From assembly GCF_000143535.2 (NCBI RefSeq), contig NC_037319.1, positions 1,302,001 through 1,366,000 on the forward strand: a DNA stretch of 64,000 nucleotides, given 5' to 3'. Position 1 is the stretch's first letter. Each line of letters starts with the position of its first letter. This DNA is from Botrytis cinerea B05.10 (lineage: Eukaryota; Ascomycota; Leotiomycetes; Helotiales; Sclerotiniaceae). Shown here piece by piece: positions 23,301 through 34,778 of this stretch. A program made the position numbers and the translations under genes. The notes beneath the pieces are model-generated. The model ran no database searches. It was given only the letters and a program-made list of their open reading frames with translations, and had not been told where the DNA came from.

Positions 23301-24025
23301 CAAGAAATACATTAATACAAACCTACGAATCATACCGCGCCCTCAGACCCCCCAAACCCACATACCGACAGTTCATTACCGAAAATGTTCTCGAGGAAGA
23401 ATGGTGGCATAGTCGTCTTCGTCTTCTCCAATTATTAGGCGGAAGCCAAGGCTCTGCATCCCAATACGATGTCGCTGCTATTCTCGCCCGCATAGCTCCT
23501 TACACCCAAGAACTCGTTCCTGAAATCATAATCCTCGATGGGAGACAATCACTTCACGAAGAAGCACTACGACTCTTAACTCACGGACTGGGCGACTACG
23601 ACACAGCGATCAATTATTGTCTCCTCGGCGGCTCCAGCATATACCATCCCACCTCAGGCACCCTATCCCCCGTAACTCTCCCCACGCGCTCCGAACAATC
23701 CTCGCTCTTTCACACTCTCCTGCGGGAATTCCTCAAAATAGAAGATCTGAGCAATCGCGTTGAGCAAACTTCTTCGCTCCTCGAACGATTCGGGAATTAC
23801 TTTGATGTGCAAGACGTGTTGAATCTCATACCCGACACGTGGAGTGTGGAATTGGTGTCGGGGTTTTTAGTCAGTGCGCTGCGAAGAATTGTGAGAGAGA
23901 GGAGTGAAACGATGGTTGTGAGGGCGTTGAGCGCGACGGATAACTTAAAGGTAAGTGCGGGGTTGGTCGATAGAGTTAGGGAGTTGGGTCCGAAGATCGA
24001 GGTGGAGGCGGAAGCGGGGGAGTAA
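20357..24025 (+). CDS. Vps3/TGFBRAP1-like (Vps39-related) vacuolar protein sorting subunit with CNH domain
   Basis: Three exons, 20357-20516, 20576-20988 and 21038-24025, give 1186 residues. The second acceptor must be the AATAG at 21033-21037, because the later TTTGCAG breaks frame. The N-terminal part is a CNH/beta-propeller domain: an opening strand LYIGTSASEILHF, then VRRIG-type strands and IRRDSFACVADS. It is interrupted by a Ser/Gly/Pro-rich insert of roughly 100 residues, then FLLVTGTDTRDHGVGMF. The C-terminal half is alpha-solenoid with Vps39-type segments (LDPRVILAIIPVLRNEI, GIWIHGGVKEA). The architecture is that of the Rab-binding end subunits of CORVET (Vps3) or HOPS (Vps39), which tether endosomes and vacuoles. 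The long insert and the VTGT block make Vps3/TGFBRAP1 my first choice. Confidence 0.85.
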
Positions 24026-24405
24026 TATGGGAAGATGTATGTGAAGTTTAGAGAGAGGAGTGGGGGGTTCGTGGTGGTTTTCTAATTAGAGACAGTGATA
24101 GAGAAGTTACCTATTATTAGTTTCTAGTATGACATTTATCTATATGCTAGCGTGCTCATTTGACATTTCACATTCTTCTCCGATTCTCTTAGTGTTTGCG
24201 GAAGAAAGAATTTTATATTGGTATCAACGTATTTAGCCTAAGTGACTGACGACCGCTACATCTCATCATTAAAAGTGTAAACGCTAAACGGCCAATTCGC
24301 ACGCAACATGCCAAGGAAACAAAGAGGCGCTCCAAAAAAAAATCTCACCGATGCCATTGACCATGTCCACAGCCATTATAATGCGTATCTCGCGATCAAT
24401 GGCAA
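24026..24405. other. Short convergent intergenic region
   Basis: 380 bp between the 3' ends of the Vps3-like (+) and HERP-like (-) genes. It is AT-rich and holds their 3' UTRs and poly(A) regions. Nothing else is visible. Confidence 0.6.
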
Positions 24406-26717
24406 TCAAACAACCAAAGGTTGGGCAGGGGGTGGCGCTTCGCGCTCGACCTCTGCATTTGGCCTTGTATTTTCACCACCCGCCTCTCCTTCCTCAACAG
24501 CTCTTTCTATATGTTCACCATCATTTGCTGGTCCAGTGGCACCCGCTTCTCCATTTTCAGCAGTCTCCGCTTCAACACGCCGTCTTTCAGCCTCAGTGGC
24601 CGCTGCCTCCGCTTCTCTCGCCGCATTATCCCTCGCAGCGATGTGTCTTTCTCCTACACCCGGGATTAGACTCGCTACAAAAAGGAGCGCAGCATGTTCT
24701 GCCCTTCGAATCTGGGTTATGAGCCAACCCGGCTGAGCCTGTCTTTGTCTTTGCTGTTCCAGTATCCTTGCTGCAACTTGAGACTCGTCTAGTTGGCCAT
24801 GGGGTAACCGAGCAGGTGGGTTTGCTTCCGCTGCTCCATTCTGTGGTACTACTGCTGCATTTGCTGCAGGTACAAGTGCAGCATCTGGTCCAGCTAGCGG
24901 AATCAAGTTTTCTAGATGTCGTCTGATTGGACCCCAAAATTGCTCTGCGACACCATTGAAAACCCCTGTGAGAACACCTGTGTTAATGAGAAAAACAACT
25001 ATTGCAAGTCCACTCATCATCAAGAATCTTGACCAGCTGCTGTTTCCAGAGGTGAAAAACCATACGAATCCAATCAACCTAACAACCAACCAAAGCACAT
25101 TGACTAACTGGAGTGCGACCGGCACCCCTGGTCTATGAGCACGATTATGAATAGGCGGGAAATCTGCAGCAGGAACTTCTTCGTTTGCGCGCTGTCGGTT
25201 TCCACGTCCTATTCTAGCTCTTTGAGCATTTCTATTACGATATTCAGGCAAGCCAATTAGGTCTCGGCCACCTAAACCATTGTTCTGACGGGTTCTTGAC
25301 ACACGTGGTGTATAGAAAGTCTCAGAGTTGTTTATTAAAAGGGCACGAGGGCCAGAGGGAGACGTGAGTATGTATACCATTGGCTCCACAGATTGGGATG
25401 ACGTAATGGTGGTAGATGCTGCTGGAGTTGAGCTCAGGTTTGGTAAAGATGCACTCGCTGCTGGGTTGAGAGGCATGGCGGTTAAAGGCGTGCTAGGAGC
25501 GGATGTGGTCGCAGGTGTGGGGGTAGAAGATGGAGTTTGAGTTCCGGGTTGCGCTGATGGAGGAGTTGATGAAGATCTTGGCACCGCAGAAGATGCTTGG
25601 GGAACTCTCAACCTGTCTACGTTGCGCAAATAATTTTGTAAATCCAACGCGGGATTTCCAGTACTTGCCGCTGGAGATGCAGGATGTTGTCCATAGCTAC
25701 GTCGCTCAGGCGATCGAAATGGGTTATGTCTCTCGGGTGTTCGAAATGTCCCTGCAGGAACTGTGGTTGTAGTCTCATTTATCGTCACTTGCCACCTCTC
25801 CCCATTTGGGCCGACACCCTCCCGAGTATAAGTAGAGCTATGATCGGGACCTCTGAGTTGAGGTGCTGGTCTGCCAGAATTCATTTCGTCTAAAGCCGTA
25901 AACATGCTTGGTTGTCCGCCAGTGTCCGGTGCCCCAGGTGGTCCTCCGCGTCTTGTTTGCTGATGTTGCGCAATTAGTTGTTCAATGGAGGTATGGTTCG
26001 CATTTGGAGATGCGTACGGATTTCGAGTGACTGTGGGCGGTGTTGGCATATTGTTTCCCAAACTGAGAAGGCGTCCAACCTGAGATCGATAAGCCCGAGT
26101 GCCTGCTTCAAGTTCTTGCTGTAGACGTTCCGCCTCCCTTTGTAATTGCTGCAGTCTTTGCGTCTGCGTGGCATGGTGGAAGTCACGATGCTGTTGGTGG
26201 AGATTTTGCGCGGCTGGCTGGGCACGAAACTGAGGTGAAGGGGTCGATATTTGAGGAGGGGGTATATTCGAGGGGTTATTTTGTGTGTGAGAATCTGCAG
26301 CTCTTGTTGGGGTTGCTTCCGGAGGAGCAGGCCGAAGAACGAGATGAAGAGTGTGAGTGTCCAGAGATGATAGCTAAGGTATCGAGTCAGCAAACGTATT
26401 ATCTGTGTGTATAAACATATTCTCACGCTCTCTTGGCCAAACACTTCTAACATTGTTTGCGATTCCCTCTCGAGCATTCGGCCACGGTGGATCAGTCTCT
26501 GGGCTGAGTCGGCCGGCTTTGATTGCACGACTTCTCTGATCTTTGCTTTCAATTCTTGTACTGTGGTGGTCACCAACAGTTGGGGAAAAGTCAATGGACT
26601 TGCGACCTCTACCGAAGGAGAGACAATAGAAAGAGTGAAAGTTGGTAATTTTGGCTGTTCCTCGTCCTTGGTGGGCGCGTCACTACCAGGCTCATTCTCC
26701 TCTGGTGATTGAGACAT
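24406..26717 (-). CDS. HERP/Usa1-like ubiquitin-like domain ER membrane protein
   Basis: Two exons on the minus strand, 26717-26427 and 26373-24406, joined in phase 0 across a 53-nt intron (gtgaga..cttag), give 752 residues. Residues about 25-110 form a ubiquitin-like domain split by the intron (FPQLLVTTTVQELKAKIREV, then QRLIHRGRML and HTLHLVLRPAPP). A Gln-rich coiled region and a long Pro/Ser/Thr-rich linker follow. At about 510-570 two closely spaced hydrophobic segments (LVNVLWLVVRLIGFVWFF and FLMMSGLAIVVFLINTGVL) look like a membrane hairpin. The tail is Ala/Glu-rich. This layout matches HERPUD1 and yeast Usa1, which scaffold the Hrd1 ligase in ER-associated degradation. The start at 26717 is the first ATG of the frame. 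Sequence resemblance is mostly architectural. Confidence 0.8.
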
Positions 26718-27470
26718 AATGGCTGCTTGATTCTTGTTATACTCTTTGAGATACGACCTTGCCTTTTGCAATTGGGTTGGCCAATATCTAACGCGGGAGT
26801 CAGATAAAGTGAGATGCTGATTAGCTGTTTAAGATGAGGTTTCTTTCATAGTAATCATAAGGATTATGATCATACGCTTATAAAGGAAAGTATATGAATG
26901 AATGTTGGCTTATGAACAATTCCTGTCCTGCTGAAACGATTTGGACGACGTAAACTTCTATTAATGTGTCAACTCCAACACGAGCAAACAAACGGTTATT
27001 ATTATATCTGGTCGCAAGCTTCGGCATCATCTTGCTTATCTCATCTTATCCAAACGCTACAGCCGGGGAGTGGTCCCGCTGGTTCCGCCAATGGACGGAA
27101 CTATTTTAGAGGCCATTTTCGACAGCGGAAAGTATGGTCAATAAATACTGGGCATGTACTGGGCATGTATTGCATTTCTTTTGATTCTTTAAAACCATGG
27201 ATGGGTTTTCGTTGGGAGTCTGAGACTTTAATGTTCTCAGAAAGCAAACACTGAAACGTTGACTGAGGTCTACATCTTCGCTACTCCTTAAATGGCAGCC
27301 CGTCAATAAAGGCTCGAGAATGCGTTGTTCCCACCACGCACTCCTATTATCCATGATGTCCAGAGAGGATGCTCAGAATGCCAGCTTCTGTTGTATGATC
27401 TAGCTATCGCGAGTTCATTGTTGGGTATTATGTATTATGGACTCAAAAGTATGTTCTATTTCTCCTTCCT
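26718..27470. other. Intergenic: HERP-like promoter and oxidoreductase 3' UTR
   Basis: 753 bp between two minus-strand genes with no credible coding sequence. It presumably carries the promoter of the HERP-like gene and the 3' UTR of the FAD oxidoreductase. Confidence 0.55.
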
Positions 27471-29393
27471 TCAATCATCACTCTCAGAAGTATCTCCTCC
27501 CAGATCTAGCACATCAAACTGGTTTTCGATACCCAAACCCAGTCTTCTAAAATCGACGCCTTCGGTTTTATCATCAATGCTACTATATCCACTGTCACGT
27601 CTTTCGCCCTTGGTATCCGGTTCTCCACGTCCCAGGAGCTCGCCTACTTTCCACTGTGACTGATTAGCAAATATAACGTATCCATGAACCCAAAGGAAGT
27701 CAATTGGGTAAATAGAAAAAATCGAGACTTACAGCAATTCTCTCGGCACCCATTCTGGCCCCTTCAAGATTTGGTGAAGCTGGACCCATTCTTAAGCTTG
27801 CCAATCTTCCAGTAACAAAGAATGGTACCTCGTCACTCCAACTCAAATCGTGTGTCAAGCATGGAAATCCTCCAACGGTTTCAATACCATATTTCCTAAT
27901 CAGCGGTTGTACTGCTTCGATTTTTTCAAAGTTAATGTCAAATCCCGTTGCATATATGACATGATCAAATGCAGGGAGATCCGACAACTCAGGAGAAGTC
28001 TCCACCTCCCACGACTGTGAACCTGTATTCCATGAGGCGGAAGTGATGTTTGTGTACTCATGAAGTGAAACTCGACCTTTTGAGATATGCGTTTTTAGGA
28101 TATGATGATACTCCGAGTTAACACTTCCACCATTTCTGGCCTCTTTATACATTTCCAATCTCTCCTCGTCAGAATCTGCACTCCAGTAACGAGCAAGAAA
28201 GTGGTTCTTGAATTTGGCGACCCAGCCCAGTTCCATGTCAAAATCTTTTACTTTAAGGGGACCACGCATTATTTGGTATACTTTCGTGACGCCGCGTTTG
28301 AGAGCCGCATCTGCAATTTGGGCACTGGTGAGACCACCGCCTACAACAAGAAGATTCGTTCGTTGCTTGCGTGAGATCTTTTGGATCATATGTGGAGGAA
28401 GGAGTTTATCGTTTGAGCTGAGATATGAGGGAATCAGAGCGTGTGTTATGCTTCCTGCGTCTGAGAATGGACAGTCGGATGGTAAAGCTGGATTTAGAGC
28501 AGCGCCTGCCGCAAAGACAACAATGCGTGCTCGTTTTATGCCTGTGGACGTTTGCAGTGTGAACACACCTGGACAATCTGGACATTCGTTGGGTTTATAA
28601 TCGATCGAATTGACATCGGACTTTTCCACAATATTGGCCAGATCATAACGAGTAGCAATATCTTCACAGAAGCTCTTGAAGAGTGCAGTGCTTGGTCTGA
28701 AATAATCCGGTCGATCTCGTTCGTCTAGAAATGTGGTTTCCTGCCTACTTTTACCACTATTTCAGTTAGCGGCATTCGTTATATATTCTCGTAACCTGCA
28801 GATATCAAAATAGCATACCTTTTCTTCATCTTCTGTTTTCTCTGATGTTTGCTTAACTCCTTACCAATCACCCCATGAATCTCCTTAAGTTCATCATCCC
28901 TCCCCTCTTTCCACGCATAGCCTCTCAACCCATCTCTATCTCTTGGATCCGGATGAAAAAACATCGGACTTCTCAAATATTTAATCTCCAACTTCTCGAA
29001 TCTCTCGTTCCAAGCACTCATCCACTCGCTGCCATGTGCATCTAGCACAGCGATATCGAGGCCACTACAGCAAGATGCACCTTGTACCAATCGATCGCTG
29101 GCTGTGTGGGAACGTCGACTTGTTTTGAAAGGTTTGGAGGTTTGACGTGCGGAAGATGCTTTCATCCAGTGATAACGCTGGTGTTCGGAGTCTGTGAAAA
29201 GTGATGAAGGGGTGCTTTCACAAAGACGTGCAGCGACGGCGAGACCGCAAGGACCTCCACCTACGATGAGAACATCATGAATATGAATCTCGTCAACTGC
29301 TAACATATTTGGGGATTTGTCGTTGGTAATATTTTGTTGTTCTTTCTGCTGTTGATACAAAATCTGAAGGAATCTAAATAGTACCATGTACAT
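27471..29393 (-). CDS. FAD/NAD(P)-binding oxidoreductase, N-hydroxylase/flavin monooxygenase-like
   Basis: Three exons on the minus strand, 29393-28819, 28756-27733 and 27659-27471, give 595 residues from ATG 29393, or 566 from the in-frame ATG at 29306. The first dinucleotide-binding motif GGGPCGLA is at residues 45-52, a second GGGLTSAQIA at about 330, and an ATGFD motif at about 460. This two-Rossmann layout with ATG(F/Y)D is typical of class B flavin monooxygenases and ornithine/lysine N-hydroxylases. The first intron's acceptor is uncertain: three nearby AGs (at 28757, 28748 and 28745) all keep frame and change the protein by up to four residues; I used the first after the branch site. 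No siderophore synthetase or other cluster gene lies nearby, so the substrate is unknown. Confidence 0.82.
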
Positions 29394-29579
29394 GCAAGAT
29401 ATCTATGCGTGGCGGGTACCTTGATGGCCAACCTTGATGGGTTGAGGACCCCTATGATTCTTAGCCACCTTTAACAATAACTCATAAAAATATTGTTAGA
29501 ATGAAAATGATCCACATGTATATACAATCAAAGTACTTGGTTTGTTTTAAATACTCGTTTTCCTTTTCCCTGCCCAAAC

Positions 29580-31373
29580 TTAAGCGTCATCGACCCATCC
29601 TAATTGTTCACCCATTTTGACCCTTTGGCCCTTCTCAATGGCCCAGTTCCAACCTCCCTTTCTCTTCTGTCCCATCCAGCCTTCATCAAGACTTGGTCTT
29701 GTTCCTTTAGGTGCCTCAAACACAAGTACAACCGTACTTCCTAATTGAAATCCTCCCATTTCTTCACCCCTTCTCAGGGCATGTCCGTGAAGAATGGGAC
29801 TCGCAGCCTCGTAAGTAGCTTCAGCAAATCCGCTATATGATTCCCCGCGTTCTGCAGCTTCGGCAGCAGCTCTGTCAGCAGCCGTATCTGTTGTTAAAGA
29901 ATTGGTTCGTAGTTCTCGATCAAAATTGATCTTAATGGAACCAACATTTGTAGCACCGACAGGGATGAAGGAGAAGAAACCCCACCTCCATCTACCAAGT
30001 AGTACAACTCGCTCATTCAGTGTGAATAAGCCAGGTAATGTTCGCTGGAGATAGGGCGACACCGAGTATAATTCTCCAGCGAAATGGCGGCGCTTCTCAG
30101 CGACCCAAGCTGTTGGAGAGTGGAAACGATGATAATCACCAGGTGCCAGATATACAACTACATAATACAAAGCGGTCTTGTTCTCTGTAGTAACTCGAGA
30201 GTACCACGGCTTTTCACCAAGAGCAAGGTCGGCACGAACTTCGGCTTCAGAGGCTGCCTTTGGTGTGGTAGAGGCATCACTTGACTTCTTGCCAGGTTGC
30301 TTTTGAGGCGGTCCGGAGAGTAAGTTTGGCAGAGTATACGAGATACCATTTACAGTTGCAAACTTTTCATCTTGCTTGATAATCTCTTCATCTCCGTCCT
30401 TGTACCTCGCCTTACTTTGTTTAGGTATGGTATCTTGAGGCGGGGTAAATATATTGGAAGGATCTGCAGGATTAGGGGTGGTAGCTGGTTTGCTGGTACC
30501 GAGAAGAGCATCCAGACTATAAGTCATTCCCTTAACTTGTTCTACCTCGCCACTTTCGATTGCACCGAACTGAAGAACCCGACCATCAGATGGAGAAAGC
30601 AATGCATTAGGATTTGGATGAAGTGGGCGAGCTCCTGGTTTCAAAGTACGATAGAAGAATGAAGCTAAATTGGGGTATACGTGAAGATCGGGTTCTGATA
30701 CTTCAGAAAGACTGATAGAAATACAATTAGAGAGTGCATGGTTTTGAGATTGAGAAATCCACTTACTTGACACCGAATATAAAAGAATACAATTTAAATC
30801 CCGGTACGCGTAGATAGTAAGGTATCTCCAATTCATTGAATCTGCCCCATATTCTTGACATGGCTTTCAATGGGAGAGTTGACATGACTTGAACCTGCCT
30901 GCAGACTTGTTAGCTAGAAGCTCAAACATCGAGTAAATGACATACCATGGTCCCGAGGGCCTTACTCGTTCTCTCCTTTTCGGTCTTCCTTGATATCCTT
31001 CATCGTTTCCATCATCTCCAGACCCTACACTCCTGACAAACCCATCTTCGTCTTCTTCTCGCCTCCTTGCCTTTTCTCGCTCATTCACTCGATATATCTG
31101 ACCAAGACCTAAGAAGGCTATACCCAAACCCACAGGTATATGATACCATGTTATCTTCGTATCATTCAGGGCCCTTCGCAGTCTTGTTCCGAAAGATTCC
31201 TTGTAGTCGTTGTTCTGACGATAAAATCTCGCAGACGATGAAAAATTCCGAGGCCTATGGCACCGGCATATGCATTGCGATTGTCCTAGAATTGACGAAG
31301 TTCGGAGAGTATGAAGGCCTCGCTGTGATGATTGGGATGGAGTCGCATGCGCCGCGACGAGTCGGTATGCCAT
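29580..31373 (-). CDS. PSD1: Phosphatidylserine decarboxylase, mitochondrial type I
   Basis: Three exons on the minus strand, 31373-30946, 30898-30767 and 30711-29580, with 47- and 55-nt introns, give 563 residues. The N-terminus is rich in Arg, Ser and Ala and lacks acids, as expected for a mitochondrial targeting sequence. A membrane segment follows at about 70-97 (YHIPVGLGIAFLGLGQIY). The catalytic part shows LSPSDGRVLQFG, YHRFHSPTAW, IPVGATNVGSI and, near the C-terminus, LGST with Ser512. Autocleavage before this serine makes the pyruvoyl group that decarboxylates phosphatidylserine to phosphatidylethanolamine at the inner mitochondrial membrane. An insert of about 80 residues (Pro/Lys/Ser-rich) splits the early catalytic region, as seen in fungal Psd1. 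The start at 31373 is the first ATG of the frame. Confidence 0.95.
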
Positions 31374-31795
31374 CAGGGGAATCGGATTGAACAATCTCGT
31401 CCTTGTGATCAAGAATGGGTTGTTTTCAAATATTCAAGTGTTTAGAATCAGCAATGACGAAACTCATTTATTTTGCCGCTGCCGTTGTTCACCGCCTTGC
31501 AGCACTGCGTTTTGAAATTATCTTTCGCATGAAGTTACAAACTGTTTGTGGAAGGAAACTGAAGGATCTGAGTAAATGATTAGATTTCCTCATATTAGAT
31601 CAAGTATAAGTAAGTTTATGTGTTATAAAAGTTGAAGTGTAAATGTTATGTTATAATAGTAAAGCTCAGTTCGTCACGAACAGTCTCGTCTGTTCCCCCA
31701 TGCAAACATACCCCGCGAGCCCGCCAAACCCAAGCAAGAGAACATCTATTACTTTTTTCCACCAGAAACAGCTCCCAATAGCACCATCAGTAAAT
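31374..31795. promoter_or_regulatory. Divergent promoter of PSD1 (-) and PAC4-like (+) genes
   Basis: 422 bp separate the two opposed start codons, so promoter elements for both must lie here. It is AT-rich on the right. I looked for a GGTGGCAAA proteasome box in front of the PAC4-like gene and did not see one. Confidence 0.5.
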
Positions 31796-32315
31796 ATGGC
31801 GAACTCGAGTCCAGAAGTCACAGGCGCGTCACAGCCATCCATTCAAATCTCATTCCCTCTTCCGAAAGCCCCAGAGACCAATATCCATCTTCACTTGACA
31901 ATCAATACGGTTTCATTATTATTGTTCCTCACAACGGCATTAAATGGCGATACTTCCACTGCACCACCTCTAGGTTCATTCGTCTATGCGCTCCCCAACG
32001 TAAGTCATTCTCTGGTTCCTGCTCCATCTCAGTGTTCTAACGTATGTTTAGAGAATGAATGCTAGTCAGCCACTTTCTACACCCTTGTGTGTCTACGAAT
32101 CCTCAGTCGAGTTCACGACCCGTCTTGCAAAATTGTTGGCACGCAAGACAGGAAAGCCCGTCTACGTTGGCAATTCTATCAGCTTCGCAAGTGCAGGAAT
32201 GGGCGGGACTGTGGAGGAGGAGATGGAAGGTTTCAAGAAGGTGGTGGAAATTGTTATGGAACAAGTGCGAAAGACCGAAGGTGAATTGATTGTGGATGGC
32301 ACCAATGGCACTTAA
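31796..32315 (+). CDS. PAC4: Proteasome assembly chaperone 4 (PAC4/Poc4) homologue
   Basis: Two exons, 31796-31999 and 32052-32315, joined in phase 0 over a 52-nt intron (gtaagt..tttag), give 155 residues. The protein has the small PAC4 fold pattern: an N-terminal beta strand SIQISFPLPKAPETNIHLHL, FVYALPN just before the splice point, then LSTPLCVYESSVEFTTRLAK and KPVYVGNSIS. PAC3-PAC4 heterodimers guide early assembly of the 20S proteasome alpha ring. The length is typical. An upstream in-frame extension exists, but the ATG at 31796 gives the conserved N-terminus. Confidence 0.85.
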
Positions 32316-33783
32316 ATCGAAGCCGCCATTACCTTCAATAATCCCTAAATGGAGATGAAGCACCAGCTACTAAACACATTCTTCTGGTTCGTGCGATGGA
32401 GAGCGGACGATACCGAGAATCGGGTTCTTGCAAAGCAAGCTACAACTTGATAGTTGTGCAACCTACCGTTGTACCAATGCCGGTCCTAGAAATGACTACT
32501 GAACTATTCAAGCCATTTCAAGAATGGTATCACCTGAAATCAAAGACTTATAGGCTAAGGGTCTTCATCGAGGCTTGCATCATGATCAATATGGTGGGAC
32601 AGCAATAATCGTCAGATGTACGACCTGACAAAGAACAGGACCAAATCCTTGGGATCTTACTTGCACATCATTATCACTTCGCGGTGCAACAATAACAGCA
32701 CTAGAAACTCATCAAGGTCCAGTTCCTATGTGCTCTTACATTATTCTGAAGACGTTTCAATGGCCCACGACTCACTCCGCCGAAAATTCAAAGCCTATCA
32801 ATTCTCTCATTGTGTACAACGGTCAATCTTGTCTAGAATTCGCCGAAGTCTCAGTAATGTCATGCGCACCCTCTGCATGCAAGATTTCCAGACCATTTTA
32901 AGTTCAGAGCCTATTCCAGACCCCCTGAAGAAGACACGGCTATCCCATTTCATATCTGTCTTTGACACAACAGTAGTATCACTTGCCGCCGTACTAAGAC
33001 CCGAACTTTTTGGGGGAATATGAATGAGTTGGCTTTATGGCATAGGGCTGGAGCTACAATGATCAATCACCGGATAAGTATATGGACTGTCCCAGCTGCA
33101 GGTCCGCAGATGTGGCTTGTTGTTGGCTCCTCACAATAAGTCTATCTAAATATGAAGTATTGTGCGATACGCCAATCCATTGAACGCAAATCCTTTGCTG
33201 AGTGAATAGAACTAGATGTTTGCAATTGAAAATTTCCGTGAATACGATATTGTTTGGGCTGGGAGCTTGGGTTCTGAAGTTACACGGTGTCTTGAAAAGA
33301 AAGTTTCCTCGTTTTAGTGATAAATTGCATGAACAGATACAGATAGTGTATCTACAAATATCCGTCATGAGGTAGCAAGTAGCAAGACCAATATCGATTA
33401 GTTAGTCCTAGAACGTAACAGTGATTTGATGCTGCATTCATAATATGGATCTTATTGTGGTTGTTAAACGTGTATCATAATCTATCTATAAACATCTATG
33501 TTCACAGCGTCTATAATGAATATACAAATCGGCGTTACTTCTCCCTTCGATCATTCGATGCTACGAGTACTGTATACCATCCTATCATTCTGCAATTCTA
33601 CCCAATATCCTTCGTTGAGCAACACCCATATCAATACTGACGACACACTCTCCAGCCAGCTACCCCGCGAACGTTGTTCTTCCAAGCGAGAAGTTCGAAT
33701 TCGTTCTTCACAGACGTGCAAGCTTGGCCTATAGTTCTTCAACAAGCACGAGTGACAGCTGCGCGTAGTTGGTGGTGGGTACA

Positions 33784-33891
33784 AGTGGGTGGGTGAGTGA
33801 GTGAGTGAGTGACTGGCTGACTGGCTGACTGGCTGACTGACCGACTGATTGACTGACTGGCTGACCGACTGGCTGACCGACTGGCTGAGTG
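33784..33891. repeat. GTGA and CTGACTGG/CTGACCGA tandem repeat
   Basis: A run of GAGT units passes into about ten 8-nt units of the form CTGACTGG, CTGACCGA and close variants. The units fall into alternating subtypes, which suggests expansion by slippage of higher-order pairs. Confidence 0.85.
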
Positions 33892-34139
33892 AAAGAACAG
33901 ATTCAAAGAAGATGCAGTACTATGAAGGGTAAATTGTCAAGTATGCTCGAGCCAAAAGACCCTCATGTACCTACCTATCAAAGGTTGGTAGCCGTCAAAC
34001 CCCCCGATATCATTATCAGTACGAATGATCCGTTTCCATCATCCACCAAGGTCGGTCTCTATCTACATAGCACTTAGTACCACCTCCCTACCTGCCTGCC
34101 GGGTACCATGTGAAGATATATAAACAGATAAATAGACTC

Positions 34140-34176
34140 GTTGCCATTTGTTGCCATTCGTTGCCATTCGTTATCA
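34140..34176. repeat. Decamer tandem repeat (GTTGCCATTC)
   Basis: Three and a half near-identical 10-nt copies, GTTGCCATTT, GTTGCCATTC, GTTGCCATTC and GTTATCATTT, lie about 600 bp upstream of the KAP104 start. Confidence 0.75.
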
Positions 34177-34778
34177 TTTCATCCCCTTCTGCGAAAATCT
34201 CCACGAGAAGCCCGGTCAAGAAAAAGCTGCCGTCACAATTTTATACAATCATTCTCCTCCGTACAAGCACACTTTTATTATTACTAACTTATTATTTACA
34301 TTGCACAAACCAATAGCCCCCCTGCAAGAACGTTATTATATGGGTATCGTCGTACTAGCACCATATCGACCCCCAAATTTCGACACAGCTTTTCTCTGCC
34401 GCTCTTGGATCTAGCAAACAAATTGACACCCCACCAAATTCCTACTTCGTTGAATCGTAACACAATTCACATTCTACCTTTTTTCTTGCCCTTTCCCCTT
34501 CACAATTGCGGTTCGTAAGTCATGCACGCCCCTTCTTTATTCACACTTAACCCAATGATCTCTCATGTCCATCAATCCTTTTATACGCCGTTATCACAAG
34601 CTAACTCTTCAACCTTTGCGACAGATGTCGACCTACCTCCTCTAACGTCCCACAAGTAAATTCTTGTGTGACCCCTAGAGCTTCCATCTCTTACCTTGAA
34701 GTGCGTACCTGCATATCGGAATCTTGAGAATACTCCAAATCGAAGGTGCGACAGGCTCCTAGCGAGAGGGTAGCAGAG

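Larger units (their letters stand above)
32316..34778. other. Intergenic: PAC4 3' side to KAP104 promoter
   Basis: 2.46 kb without a gene I can support. Several short frames between 32396 and 33023 look mildly protein-like in more than one phase but match no family and lack a consistent splice pattern. Tandem repeats at 33784-33891 and 34140-34176 are listed separately. The last 300 bp before 34779 are pyrimidine-rich, as expected for a promoter and 5' UTR. Confidence 0.5.

Noticed and set aside
32396..33023. Two successive plus-strand frames of 70 and 135 codons, with other frames there also looking mildly coding
   Set aside because: No family match and no splice arrangement that joins them. 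Mixed-frame signal could be a very old gene relic but is not enough to annotate.
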